Below are positions 25,244 through 33,265 of a stretch of 64,000 nucleotides of DNA, piece after piece (within the stretch, counting starts at the first letter, position 1; the number at the start of each line of letters is the position of its first letter). Origin of the DNA: F22 sp963668535 (GTDB lineage Bacteria; Bacteroidota; Bacteroidia; Bacteroidales; Bacteroidaceae); the NCBI GenBank assembly GCA_963668535.1, contig OY764867.1, positions 2,170,001 through 2,234,000 on the forward strand, given 5' to 3'. Made by a program: the position numbers and the translations under genes. The notes under the pieces are model-generated. The model was given only the letters and a program-made list of their open reading frames with translations, was not told where the DNA came from and searched no databases.

Positions 25244-26434
25244 TTACAGCTTTATCCTATACAACTCAGATAGTGCCTCCATATATTCCTTCTCAGCTTG
25301 TAGATAATCCAACTGGGCATCATATATATAATCACTTTCTTGGATATACTCTAGTAGAGACAACTCTTTCAGTTCCAGACCTTTGCGCAACAAACCCAAA
25401 TGGTCATAACCACTGAGTGTTTCGCGATAACTAGCCAAAGCTTCTTGCATGCTAGATGCCTCCTCAAACAAGCCTTGTATCTGATACAAGAAAGTCGTTT
25501 TATTGGCTTGATAGGCCAATTGCATTGCCTTTGCTTTTTCGCGCGCTGCTTTCGTTTGGTACCTATGTTCAAAGAGGGGGATACTCATGCCTACGGTGAC
25601 TCCTTTAAAGCCATCGCCATCTACTAGTTCTTGGGCGTAGCCAACTTTAAACGTAGGTAAAGCGCGGGCTTTGCTCACTTTAACTTGGGCCTTGGTAACG
25701 GCAAGTTCTTCTTCCAAATAACGCAATACAGGTATCTGATTTTTCTCCAGAGCTAGCCAGCTTACGAAGGATACGGGTAGAGGAATCGGCGTGAACTCTT
25801 TATCGTTACAGCTAATGGCTACGCCACCATTCAGTCCTTGTAGAGCCAGTTCGACCGCTTTGATTTGACCAGTTATATGCGCATAGTCTTGATTGACCTT
25901 TTGCTTATAGAGGACGACCTTATTGCGGGTGATGCGATTGACCTCTCCTAGTTCATAGGCCTTCTTATATTGTAAGACCAGCTTGTCGGCTTCTTGTCTT
26001 TTCTGAGCGAGCACATCTTCTACTGCTCGTAGATAGGTCAGTTTGATGCACGCCAATTGGGCTTTCCACAAGACGTCCTGACTAGCCCACTTGTATTTCC
26101 ATACGGCTTGCATCTGCTTGGCTTTGGCTACCTGACCTTTGTAGGCATACAGGCTAGGGAAGTCAAAGTTTTGTGAGATGGAGAAATTGGTACGTTTCCC
26201 TTCTGTGGATGGAGCCCCCCACATATAAGCAAACTCCATTTCTGGATTTTCTAGATACAGTTGGGTTTTACTCAAGGTTTGTGTCGCCTTCTTCTCTTGT
26301 GCCAATTGACGCAATTGAAGATTGTTGGCACTGATTTGCTGTAAAACATCTTGGTATAATGTGCCTTGAGCTGTTACAGACAAACTCCCAGACACCAAGA
26401 AGAGGATCAGCAGATATAGTGTATTTATTCTCAT
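25244..26434 (-). CDS. TolC-family outer-membrane efflux protein (CusC/CzcC-like)
   Basis: 396 residues with a signal peptide (MRINTLYLLILFLVSGSLS, cleaved near VTAQ). Two long alpha-helical halves of the OEP type are seen, rich in coiled-coil stretches such as EEKKATQTLSKTQLY early and KAAREKAKAMQLAYQANKT later. It forms the trimeric outer-membrane duct of a tripartite RND exporter. The ATG overlaps the stop of the RND gene by 4 nt, so translation is coupled. It is the last gene of the operon and is followed by the strong hairpin at 25188-25230. Confidence 0.9.
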   Translation of the reverse strand: MRINTLYLLILFLVSGSLSVTAQGTLYQDVLQQISANNLQLRQLAQEKKATQTLSKTQLYLENPEMEFAYMWGAPSTEGKRTNFSISQNFDFPSLYAYKGQVAKAKQMQAVWKYKWASQDVLWKAQLACIKLTYLRAVEDVLAQKRQEADKLVLQYKKAYELGEVNRITRNKVVLYKQKVNQDYAHITGQIKAVELALQGLNGGVAISCNDKEFTPIPLPVSFVSWLALEKNQIPVLRYLEEELAVTKAQVKVSKARALPTFKVGYAQELVDGDGFKGVTVGMSIPLFEHRYQTKAAREKAKAMQLAYQANKTTFLYQIQGLFEEASSMQEALASYRETLSGYDHLGLLRKGLELKELSLLEYIQESDYIYDAQLDYLQAEKEYMEALSELYRIKL

Positions 26435-29400
26435 GATTTCTTTCCTTTTACAAATTGATGATATACGATAGGGATCACATACATGTTTAATAATGTAGAG
26501 GTAATCAGTCCCCCGAGTACTACGATGGCCATCGGACTTTGGATCTCGTTGCCCGATTTGTGGCTATTGATAATCATTGGTATCAGTGCGAGTCCAGAAG
26601 TTAGGGCGGTCATGATAATAGGGTTTAGTCTATCTTTGGAACCAGATATAACGATCTCTCGAAGACTCACCTTGTCTGAGTGCAAGGACTGGTAGCGGGA
26701 AACCAGCAAGATACCATTGCGGGTAGCGATGCCAAATAAAGTGATGAAACCAATGATTGCTGGAATACTGATAATAGCTGAACTGATGTACACCGCAAAC
26801 AAGCCACCGATCAATGCAAGGGGTAGATTGAGGAGGATAATACCTGCCAAGGATATATTCTTAAACTCAATATATAGCAATAAGAAGATAACGATAATGG
26901 CACCCAATGAGGTCAGCAACAATATATTGGAAGCCTTCTTGGCACTTTCAAACTGTCCACCATACACAATGCGATAGCCTTCTGGTAGTTTGATTTGTTT
27001 ACTTACTTGTTGCTGGATGTTTTGTACGACACTGGTTACATCTCTACCAGCCACATTGGCCGATACTACGAGTTTACGTTGCACATTTTCTCTGGAGATG
27101 CTATTAGGACCACCAGTGGAGACAATCTCAGCCACTTCTTCTAGGGGAATTTTGGTGCCATTAGGACCATCTATAAGTGCTGTTTTGATCTGCTCTATTG
27201 AACCTGTATAGGCTTCATTGAGACGGAGTATCAAATCAAATTTTCTTTGTCCTTCATAGATGTCTGCTATCTTCTCGCGAGAAAAGGCTAGACGAATAAA
27301 GTCGTGAAACTCACCCATCGAAATACCATAATGTGCCAATCGCTGTCTGTTGGCTCTAATCTGAAGTTGGGGAGTTTCGATCTGTTGTTCGACAGCCAAA
27401 TCGACAAGTCCAGGTATGTCTTTTATCGTATTTTGAAGATGCATACCTAGGCGATACATCTTGCTCAAGTCGGTACCAAAGATTTTGATAGCTATATTGG
27501 CACGTGTGCCCGATACCATGTGGTCGATACGGTGTCCGAGGGGTTGTCCCACGGTGCTGACTATACCTGGAATACCAGCTAGCTTTTCTCGTACTTCGTG
27601 CATGAATGCTTCCTGCCCATGAGGCAAGTCTTTAAAGGTGACATCCAGCTCTGAACCAAAAGTAGCTTGAGAATGTTCATCCAACTCCCCTCTACCTGTA
27701 CGTCGTGATGTACTTACAACACCAGGAACAGACAATAATTCTTGTTCAATCAGTTGTCCCAGTTTATTGCTTTCATCTAGCGAGATACCTGGTTGCGCGA
27801 GGGCGTTGATGGTGAGTTGTCCTTCATTAAATGCTGGAAGGAAACTATGTCCCATCGTAGCATAGACGAGGATGGCCAGTACAAATAAGCCTCCGGTAGT
27901 TCCCAGTACCCATCTCTTATGGGCCAGTGCCAACTCCAGACTGTTGGCGTACTGTGTTGCCAACCACTGACTGAAGCGTCCGGTATTACTTTTCTTCTTG
28001 AGATAGCTATCTTTTGTAAGAAGTAAGCTACACAGAAGGGGAGTGACGGTCATCGCAGTAAGTAATGACATAAACAAAGACACAATATAAGCCACCCCTA
28101 GTGGATGCAGCATACGTCCTTCGAGTCCACTCAAAAAGAATAATGGAATAAAAGAGACGATAATAATGAATGTGGCATGGAGTATGGAAGAGCGTATTTC
28201 GGAGGATCCCTTAAAAATAACGTCCAATACGGGTACTCGTTCGGATGGTGCTTTCTGATAATTTCTTTTCAGATGCTTGTACACATTTTCGACGTCGATA
28301 ATGGCGTCGTCAACCAAGGAACCGATGGCGATGGTCATCCCCCCCAGTGTCATCGTGTTGATATTGATCCCTAATGCGTATAAGACAATAATCGTAGCCA
28401 ATAAGGAGATTGGAATGGCCGATACAGAAATGGCTGTTGTGCGTAAACTTCCGAGGAAGGCAAACAAGACAATGACCACAAAGATGGCACCTTCTATCAG
28501 CGAGGAGCCCACATTATTGACGGCCCCTTGAATGAAATCAGATTGACGGAAGATATGGGTGTTGAGGTGTATATCCTTTGGTAAGGATGCCTTGAGTTGG
28601 GTTAAATTCTCTTCAATCTTTTTGGTTACTTCCAAGGTGTTTATGCCAGGTTGTTTAGAAATAGATAGCAGGACTGCTGGGGTGGCATTGTGGGAGGCAT
28701 ACCCCATCTTCTGAGCAGGAGCAATGGCGAGAGTGGCTACGTCTCTTAGGAAAACAGGATGTCCATTGATTTGCTTGATGACGGTTTGTTGGAGTTCCTC
28801 TAAGTCGGTACTACGTCCCATACCTCTGATTACAAATTCATGGCTGAAATCACGCACGATACCCCCTGAGGAGTTTTCACTGAACGTTTTACCCACTTCC
28901 TCAAGATCAGCCATAGTCACCCCATAATGCGCCATTTTGAGAGGATGGGCAATCATGTGATATTGTTTGTAATCACCCCCTATAATGGTCACTTGTGATA
29001 CGCCACCAGTTCCTAAAATGGTCGGTTTGACGACCCAATCTGCTAGGGTGCGCAATTCCATCATGGAGGTGCTGTCTGCTTGCATACCAATAAATAGGAT
29101 TTCCCCCATGACACTTGATTGTGGAGCTAGGACGGGGATGACATTCTCTGGTAGTTTTTCCGATAGGGTCACTAGCTTTTCATTCACAACTTGTCGGGCT
29201 TTATATATATCTGTACCCCATTCAAATTCGACCCAAACAAATGAATAGCCTTGGCGAGAAGAACTGCGTACTCGTCGTACTTTGGTCGCTCCATTTACAG
29301 CGGTTTCAATAGGAAAAGTCACCAAGCGTTCGGTTTCCTCAGGTGACATATTGTGAGCATCTGCCATTACAACCACAGTGGGTGCGGTTAAATCGGGAAA

Positions 29401-29514
29401 TACATCAATATCCATTTTACTCATAGTGACTATCCCAGTGATGACGAGCATACTTGTCGCTATAAGAATAAGGAGACGGTTTTGTAACGAAAATCGTATT
29501 ATTTTATCTAACAT
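26431..29514 (-). CDS. Heavy-metal RND efflux pump (CusA/CzcA family)
   Basis: 1027 residues, the normal length for HME-type RND pumps. The 12-helix layout is visible with two large periplasmic loops. The N-terminus MLDKIIRFSLQNRLLILI and VFPDLTAPTVVV are typical of the family, and the proton-relay helix reads AIGSLVDDAIIDVENVYKHLKR, with acidic residues as in CzcA/CusA. It exports metal cations from periplasm or cytoplasm through the TolC partner. The metal (Cu/Ag against Zn/Co/Cd/Ni) cannot be assigned from motifs I can see by eye. It lies 14 nt behind the adaptor gene. Confidence 0.93.
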   Translation of the reverse strand: MLDKIIRFSLQNRLLILIATSMLVITGIVTMSKMDIDVFPDLTAPTVVVMADAHNMSPEETERLVTFPIETAVNGATKVRRVRSSSRQGYSFVWVEFEWGTDIYKARQVVNEKLVTLSEKLPENVIPVLAPQSSVMGEILFIGMQADSTSMMELRTLADWVVKPTILGTGGVSQVTIIGGDYKQYHMIAHPLKMAHYGVTMADLEEVGKTFSENSSGGIVRDFSHEFVIRGMGRSTDLEELQQTVIKQINGHPVFLRDVATLAIAPAQKMGYASHNATPAVLLSISKQPGINTLEVTKKIEENLTQLKASLPKDIHLNTHIFRQSDFIQGAVNNVGSSLIEGAIFVVIVLFAFLGSLRTTAISVSAIPISLLATIIVLYALGININTMTLGGMTIAIGSLVDDAIIDVENVYKHLKRNYQKAPSERVPVLDVIFKGSSEIRSSILHATFIIIVSFIPLFFLSGLEGRMLHPLGVAYIVSLFMSLLTAMTVTPLLCSLLLTKDSYLKKKSNTGRFSQWLATQYANSLELALAHKRWVLGTTGGLFVLAILVYATMGHSFLPAFNEGQLTINALAQPGISLDESNKLGQLIEQELLSVPGVVSTSRRTGRGELDEHSQATFGSELDVTFKDLPHGQEAFMHEVREKLAGIPGIVSTVGQPLGHRIDHMVSGTRANIAIKIFGTDLSKMYRLGMHLQNTIKDIPGLVDLAVEQQIETPQLQIRANRQRLAHYGISMGEFHDFIRLAFSREKIADIYEGQRKFDLILRLNEAYTGSIEQIKTALIDGPNGTKIPLEEVAEIVSTGGPNSISRENVQRKLVVSANVAGRDVTSVVQNIQQQVSKQIKLPEGYRIVYGGQFESAKKASNILLLTSLGAIIVIFLLLYIEFKNISLAGIILLNLPLALIGGLFAVYISSAIISIPAIIGFITLFGIATRNGILLVSRYQSLHSDKVSLREIVISGSKDRLNPIIMTALTSGLALIPMIINSHKSGNEIQSPMAIVVLGGLITSTLLNMYVIPIVYHQFVKGKKS

Positions 29515-29528
29515 ATGATTCCTCCTTA

Positions 29529-31082
29529 TTAATGTGAGTGTCCTGCATGAGGATTTAATTGACCTGTACTCTGTGAGATCTTAATCAGTGCAGCCCCTTC
29601 TGTAACGACGCGTTCGTTTGCTTCCAGACCTTTTAGGATAGTGGTGGACTGTCCATTTGTTTCTCCCAATGTCACCAATCGCTGCTCAAATGTTTCTGGA
29701 TTGATTTGAACGTACAAGAAATATTGGTTCATACTTTCTACAATAGCCGTGTTGGGTACATAGAGCTTAAGCGATGCCTCGTCGCCAGTCTGTATATACA
29801 TATCAATGAGGCGCCCTGGAATCCAGTCGTATATGTTCTTTATTTTAAAGATAGCAGATAGCAGGGTACGGTCATCTCGTAGGCTATGATCATAACTGAT
29901 CAGTTCTCCACCGACATCTTCGAGTACTATAGTTTTATGAGATTGGGGGTCAATAAAAGTCGCTGTCGAAAAAGACTGTAATGGATGGAAATACCTAGGA
30001 GCTACCTGGGCTTCCAAATAGACATATTGATTTTGGGCTATGCTCATTAAGGGCAATCCACGATGAATAAATTGTCCATTATCTATCGTTACGTTCTTAA
30101 TGTAACCCGATAGTGGAGCCACAATCTTCTGTTTCGATTGTACGTGCATGGATTGCATACTCTCAAATTCTAGCTCTATCTTTTTCAGAGTGGTTTGTGC
30201 TTGTAGATAATCAGCTTCTGAAACAATGCCTTCTTGAAGCAATTGTTTTTTGCGGGTAAAGTTGGCCTTGGCTTCTATATAGTCTGCTTGTTTTTGTGCA
30301 TAGACCACCGCCATATTTTCGCTGCCTATCCCTTGTGGTTCTACATACATGAGTACTTGTCCTTTACGAACATACATGCCATTCGTGAGTATCTGTTGGT
30401 TGAAAGAGACAGTTCCCGCAATAGGCATGGTCACTGTTTGTTCATTCGACTGGCTTGATTGGACTTGTGCAACAGTCTTGATGACGCTTTTGAATGGTTG
30501 TGGATGGATGATATCTGTATGAAAGGGGATCTTCCAACTTTGCTCTTTAGTAAATGAAACAGTATTGACGGCATGTATCGTGTGGCTTTCTACATAAGCA
30601 TGGGCAGGCGCATCTGCGGTGAAGAAAGGCTGTGCCTGCAAGCGAATAGCCACTTTCTGATCGCCTGTATGTACAGTTACAATCGGTTGTAGATTGTCAC
30701 CCTCTATCTGGGAAGGAATGGTCAATGTAAAGCGATATATACCCAAACGAGTTGCTTGCGACAACGTGTGGTTGACCACCACGTTTTTCCCATCTGCAAG
30801 TTGTAAGGTCACTGTAGTGTGTGCAGGTACTGGGGTGTATGTTGCAGTCTGTGTGATATGCGCCATTATGGAGGCTTCTTCACCAGCAATGAATGGACTC
30901 ATTTCTGAAAAGACTTCATACTCCTTACTATAGGTCGTGGTGGAGAAGGTGCCATGATGTTCATGACTATCGTGCGTGTGGCCCCCGTGATTTTCTTCTG
31001 AATGATGGTGTCCTGAATGACACGATGGCAATGTGATGACCAGCAATGTGGCCAGCACTAAAATAATTTTTTTATCTAGCAT
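29529..31082 (-). CDS. RND periplasmic adaptor (CusB/CzcB-like) with His-rich ends
   Basis: 517 residues. A lipoprotein-type signal (LVITLPSCHS) puts Cys near residue 21, directly followed by a His-rich stretch (about 22-45, more than ten His); the C-terminus ends HAGHSH. Between them are an N-terminal domain with EVFSEMSPFIAGEEASI, a barrel-sandwich hybrid, a helical hairpin (AVVYAQKQADYIEAKANFTRK) and a beta-barrel domain, the usual membrane-fusion layout. It links the RND pump to the TolC duct and may hand over metal; the His ends suggest Zn, Ni, Co or Cu binding. It is co-transcribed with the pump. Confidence 0.9.
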   Translation of the reverse strand: MLDKKIILVLATLLVITLPSCHSGHHHSEENHGGHTHDSHEHHGTFSTTTYSKEYEVFSEMSPFIAGEEASIMAHITQTATYTPVPAHTTVTLQLADGKNVVVNHTLSQATRLGIYRFTLTIPSQIEGDNLQPIVTVHTGDQKVAIRLQAQPFFTADAPAHAYVESHTIHAVNTVSFTKEQSWKIPFHTDIIHPQPFKSVIKTVAQVQSSQSNEQTVTMPIAGTVSFNQQILTNGMYVRKGQVLMYVEPQGIGSENMAVVYAQKQADYIEAKANFTRKKQLLQEGIVSEADYLQAQTTLKKIELEFESMQSMHVQSKQKIVAPLSGYIKNVTIDNGQFIHRGLPLMSIAQNQYVYLEAQVAPRYFHPLQSFSTATFIDPQSHKTIVLEDVGGELISYDHSLRDDRTLLSAIFKIKNIYDWIPGRLIDMYIQTGDEASLKLYVPNTAIVESMNQYFLYVQINPETFEQRLVTLGETNGQSTTILKGLEANERVVTEGAALIKISQSTGQLNPHAGHSH

Positions 31083-31117
31083 TGTACAATGTTATTTGAT
31101 TAATTGTTCGTTTAATT

Positions 31118-31576
31118 TTAGCGTGCAATTAAACGATCATTAGGTGCTCGTAAGCCTAATGATTTAACCAAATAAACAATAGAATAGGATATCTTGTACA
31201 CAGTGTATTCCCTATCATAATTGAGAAAATTATGGGGAAAAATGTGTATAATTGGGGGAGTTAGTTTGACCCCTAGCTCTTGGAGGAACAACCATAGTGG
31301 TTGCATCCATTGGATGTGTGATGAGGCTAGTTGCACCCCATGTACGATAAGGTAAAAGAAATTTTCGGCACAAGAATGAATCGTTCCGCTAGTATGTTTA
31401 TGCTCTGTATGATGACACGATGCGTCGTGCCCTGCTGGCTCATCGGTCTCCTCGGAAAGTACGTTGACAATATGCACATATCGACTGTTATGATACATAT
31501 GTTCGTGATGAGGGATAAACCAATGAAACATCATGGCAATAAGCGCAAGATATAGCGCCCCATACTGTATAGGCAT
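31118..31576 (-). CDS. Small His-rich membrane-anchored protein heading the efflux operon (DUF6769-like)
   Basis: The start is taken at 31576 (MPIQYGALYLALIAMMF; 152 residues); ATGs at 31588 and 31606 are in frame, but the promoter box at 31596-31603 rules out 31606 and leaves 31588 almost leaderless. An N-terminal hydrophobic segment is followed by His/Cys-containing HWFIPHHEHMYHNS and ASCHHTEHKHTS, a second hydrophobic part and a basic tail. Small His-rich proteins of this sort (DUF6769-like) head metal-efflux operons in Bacteroidota. A metal sensor, buffer or chaperone role is inferred only from the operon and composition. Confidence 0.6.
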   Translation of the reverse strand: MPIQYGALYLALIAMMFHWFIPHHEHMYHNSRYVHIVNVLSEETDEPAGHDASCHHTEHKHTSGTIHSCAENFFYLIVHGVQLASSHIQWMQPLWLFLQELGVKLTPPIIHIFPHNFLNYDREYTVYKISYSIVYLVKSLGLRAPNDRLIAR

Positions 31577-31595
31577 TTTGGGATTCATTGTTGGG

Positions 31596-31603
31596 CAAAA
31601 ATA
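31596..31603 (-). promoter_or_regulatory. Promoter -7 box (TATTTTTG) for the efflux operon
   Basis: Matches TAnnTTTG on the minus strand, 15-20 nt before the candidate ATGs at 31588 and 31576. Confidence 0.5.
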
Positions 31604-31736
31604 CAATATTCACACGCAATAGCATAGTAAAACAGGATTAAAAATATCTAATATCAAAATGTCGTGGGGAGGCGAGTGTGTACAATTATCCTAGGAAATA
31701 AGAATAGATGCTTTCTTTTAGTTTTATGTGTTTTGT

Positions 31737-31767
31737 TTTGAAAAATTAAATATTAGCGTTATATTTG
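31737..31767 (+). promoter_or_regulatory. Consensus promoter of the nuclease-like/HD gene pair
   Basis: TTTG at 31737-31740, exactly 19 nt, TATATTTG at 31760-31767: a perfect consensus. The transcript would start near 31773, just before a short frame at 31799. Confidence 0.75.
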
Positions 31768-31875
31768 TAAGGTGAAGAAATACGTACCTAATTAATCTAT
31801 GGAGACATGCTATATTCAAAGTGCTTTTATGGAGATCCGCAAAATGGGACATGTGCGACTGAAAAGCTTCAAGAG

Positions 31876-32631
31876 ATGAGTATCGATAAAGATAATTGTA
31901 TCTTGAACACTTTCCGGACATCTACTGTGCCGTTAATGGAGTACTGGAATGAAAAACATCATTTGGCTCTTTTCAAGGAATTGGAAAGTCTCCCCCTAGG
32001 TATTTCAAAAGAGAAGTGGAATAGTATGACTAAGGTCTTTGAGTTTTCTGTCTTCCCACCCAAAGGCAAAGAAAAAGCATCTGTAACCGATCTAATGCTG
32101 TCTGCTGATGATATACAGATCGCTGTTGAAGCACAATTTACCGAGATGCTCGATTGTCAGCATCAAACGGTCTGTCAATGGCTCAAAGAGGGCTCGTATG
32201 CCAATCGACTAGCGGTGCTAGATGGTTGGTGTGATTTGCTCAATCCATTTCTTGATACGACTATTTCGGCTACGTCTTCCTTTCTTGAAAATATGCCTTA
32301 CCAATTGTTGCATCGGGCGGCTTCGGCATGTATGGACAAACCTAAGCGAGCGGTTCTATGGTATCAGTTGTTTTGTGAGGAGGGGGTATTGTCTCGCGAA
32401 GATGTATGTGTCTACGAACATGAGATTGTGAGGAGTGTCGAAAATATACATTTCAGTGAGCATTTCAAAGTGCTTATCACATTGAATACTGTGCGATATG
32501 CCACAGATATAGTGGCTCACTTTAGTCGCGAAGATGCCAGTGCAAAGCTCAATCAGCTTTTTGCACGCATGCTATCTGCCTATCCTATTATTACTGATTT
32601 TGGTGATATTGAGGTGTTGTATTTTGAGTAA
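31876..32631 (+). CDS. Uncharacterised protein with a restriction-nuclease-like core
   Basis: 251 residues from ATG 31876 (MSIDKDNCIL); an in-frame ATG at 31807 would add 23 residues. The start is chosen because a 26-codon frame from 31799 (METCYIQSAF...) ends in TGA overlapping ATG 31876 (ATGA), suggesting coupled translation. Near residues 68-100, SVTDLMLSADDIQIAVEAQFTE resembles the D...(E/D)xK core of PD-(D/E)XK nucleases, as in DUF6946-like proteins, but Lys is replaced by Gln (EAQ). The rest is alpha-helical with no motif I know. It lies 24 nt before an HD-domain gene under one promoter. The assignment is tentative. Confidence 0.45.
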   Translation: MSIDKDNCILNTFRTSTVPLMEYWNEKHHLALFKELESLPLGISKEKWNSMTKVFEFSVFPPKGKEKASVTDLMLSADDIQIAVEAQFTEMLDCQHQTVCQWLKEGSYANRLAVLDGWCDLLNPFLDTTISATSSFLENMPYQLLHRAASACMDKPKRAVLWYQLFCEEGVLSREDVCVYEHEIVRSVENIHFSEHFKVLITLNTVRYATDIVAHFSREDASAKLNQLFARMLSAYPIITDFGDIEVLYFE

Positions 32632-32655
32632 GTAATTTGTATTATATCCTATGTC

Positions 32656-33189
32656 ATGACGAAAGTATTTTATCCTGTGTTGATTGCAGCTGAAATAGCT
32701 AGAGAACTGCATGCTGGCCAGACTGATAAGGCCGGTGTGGATTATTTCTTTGGGCACTTGTCTTACGTCAGTTCTTTAGGAGAAGAATGGAAGGAACAAG
32801 TGTTGGGGTACTTGCACGATGCCATTGAAGATACAGATATCTTATTGGATGAATTGATGAATCGATTGCGTAGCGATTGTGATGCGTATGCGAGTGAACA
32901 CCCCATCGCTCAGCCAGTGACTGAAGAGGAATATCAAGAAATAAAGTGTGCTTTGAGGCTCTTAAATCGCTTATCTGCCCCTGATAGACGTACCTATATT
33001 CGCAAGATTAGTACCAACTTATTGGCCACTAGGGTGAAGATGTATGACCTGCGGCACAATTTGAATTTAGGACGCTTTGTAGTGCCTACGCAGAGAGACT
33101 TGGATCGTGCTGCCAGATATGCCGAAGAATTACGCTATCTATGGATGAAGGAAAAACTTTTAAGACACGGTGAAGATGATTTTAGATAA
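32656..33189 (+). CDS. RelA/SpoT-type HD-domain phosphohydrolase (small alarmone hydrolase-like)
   Basis: 177 residues, single domain. The metal-binding residues of the RelA/SpoT/MESH1 HD family are all present: HAGQTDKAG (loop), the His of FGHLSYVSSL, the His-Asp of YLHDAIEDTD, the following Glu-Asp, and a distal Asp-Asn region in RVKMYDLRHNLN. No synthetase, TGS or ACT domain follows, so it fits a stand-alone hydrolase of (p)ppGpp or a related nucleotide; the actual substrate is unknown. It is co-transcribed with the nuclease-like gene and ends before a strong bidirectional terminator. Confidence 0.75.
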   Translation: MTKVFYPVLIAAEIARELHAGQTDKAGVDYFFGHLSYVSSLGEEWKEQVLGYLHDAIEDTDILLDELMNRLRSDCDAYASEHPIAQPVTEEEYQEIKCALRLLNRLSAPDRRTYIRKISTNLLATRVKMYDLRHNLNLGRFVVPTQRDLDRAARYAEELRYLWMKEKLLRHGEDDFR

Positions 33190-33209
33190 ACAATGCTATG
33201 TATATACAA

Positions 33210-33245
33210 AATGAGGGTGGATCAATAAAATGACCCACCCTCATT
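33210..33245. terminator. Bidirectional terminator between convergent genes
   Basis: Perfect 11-bp stem AATGAGGGTGG / CCACCCTCATT with a 14-nt loop, between the HD gene (plus) and the POT transporter (minus). Confidence 0.8.
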
Positions 33246-33265
33246 CGTACATATTATTAACGTCG

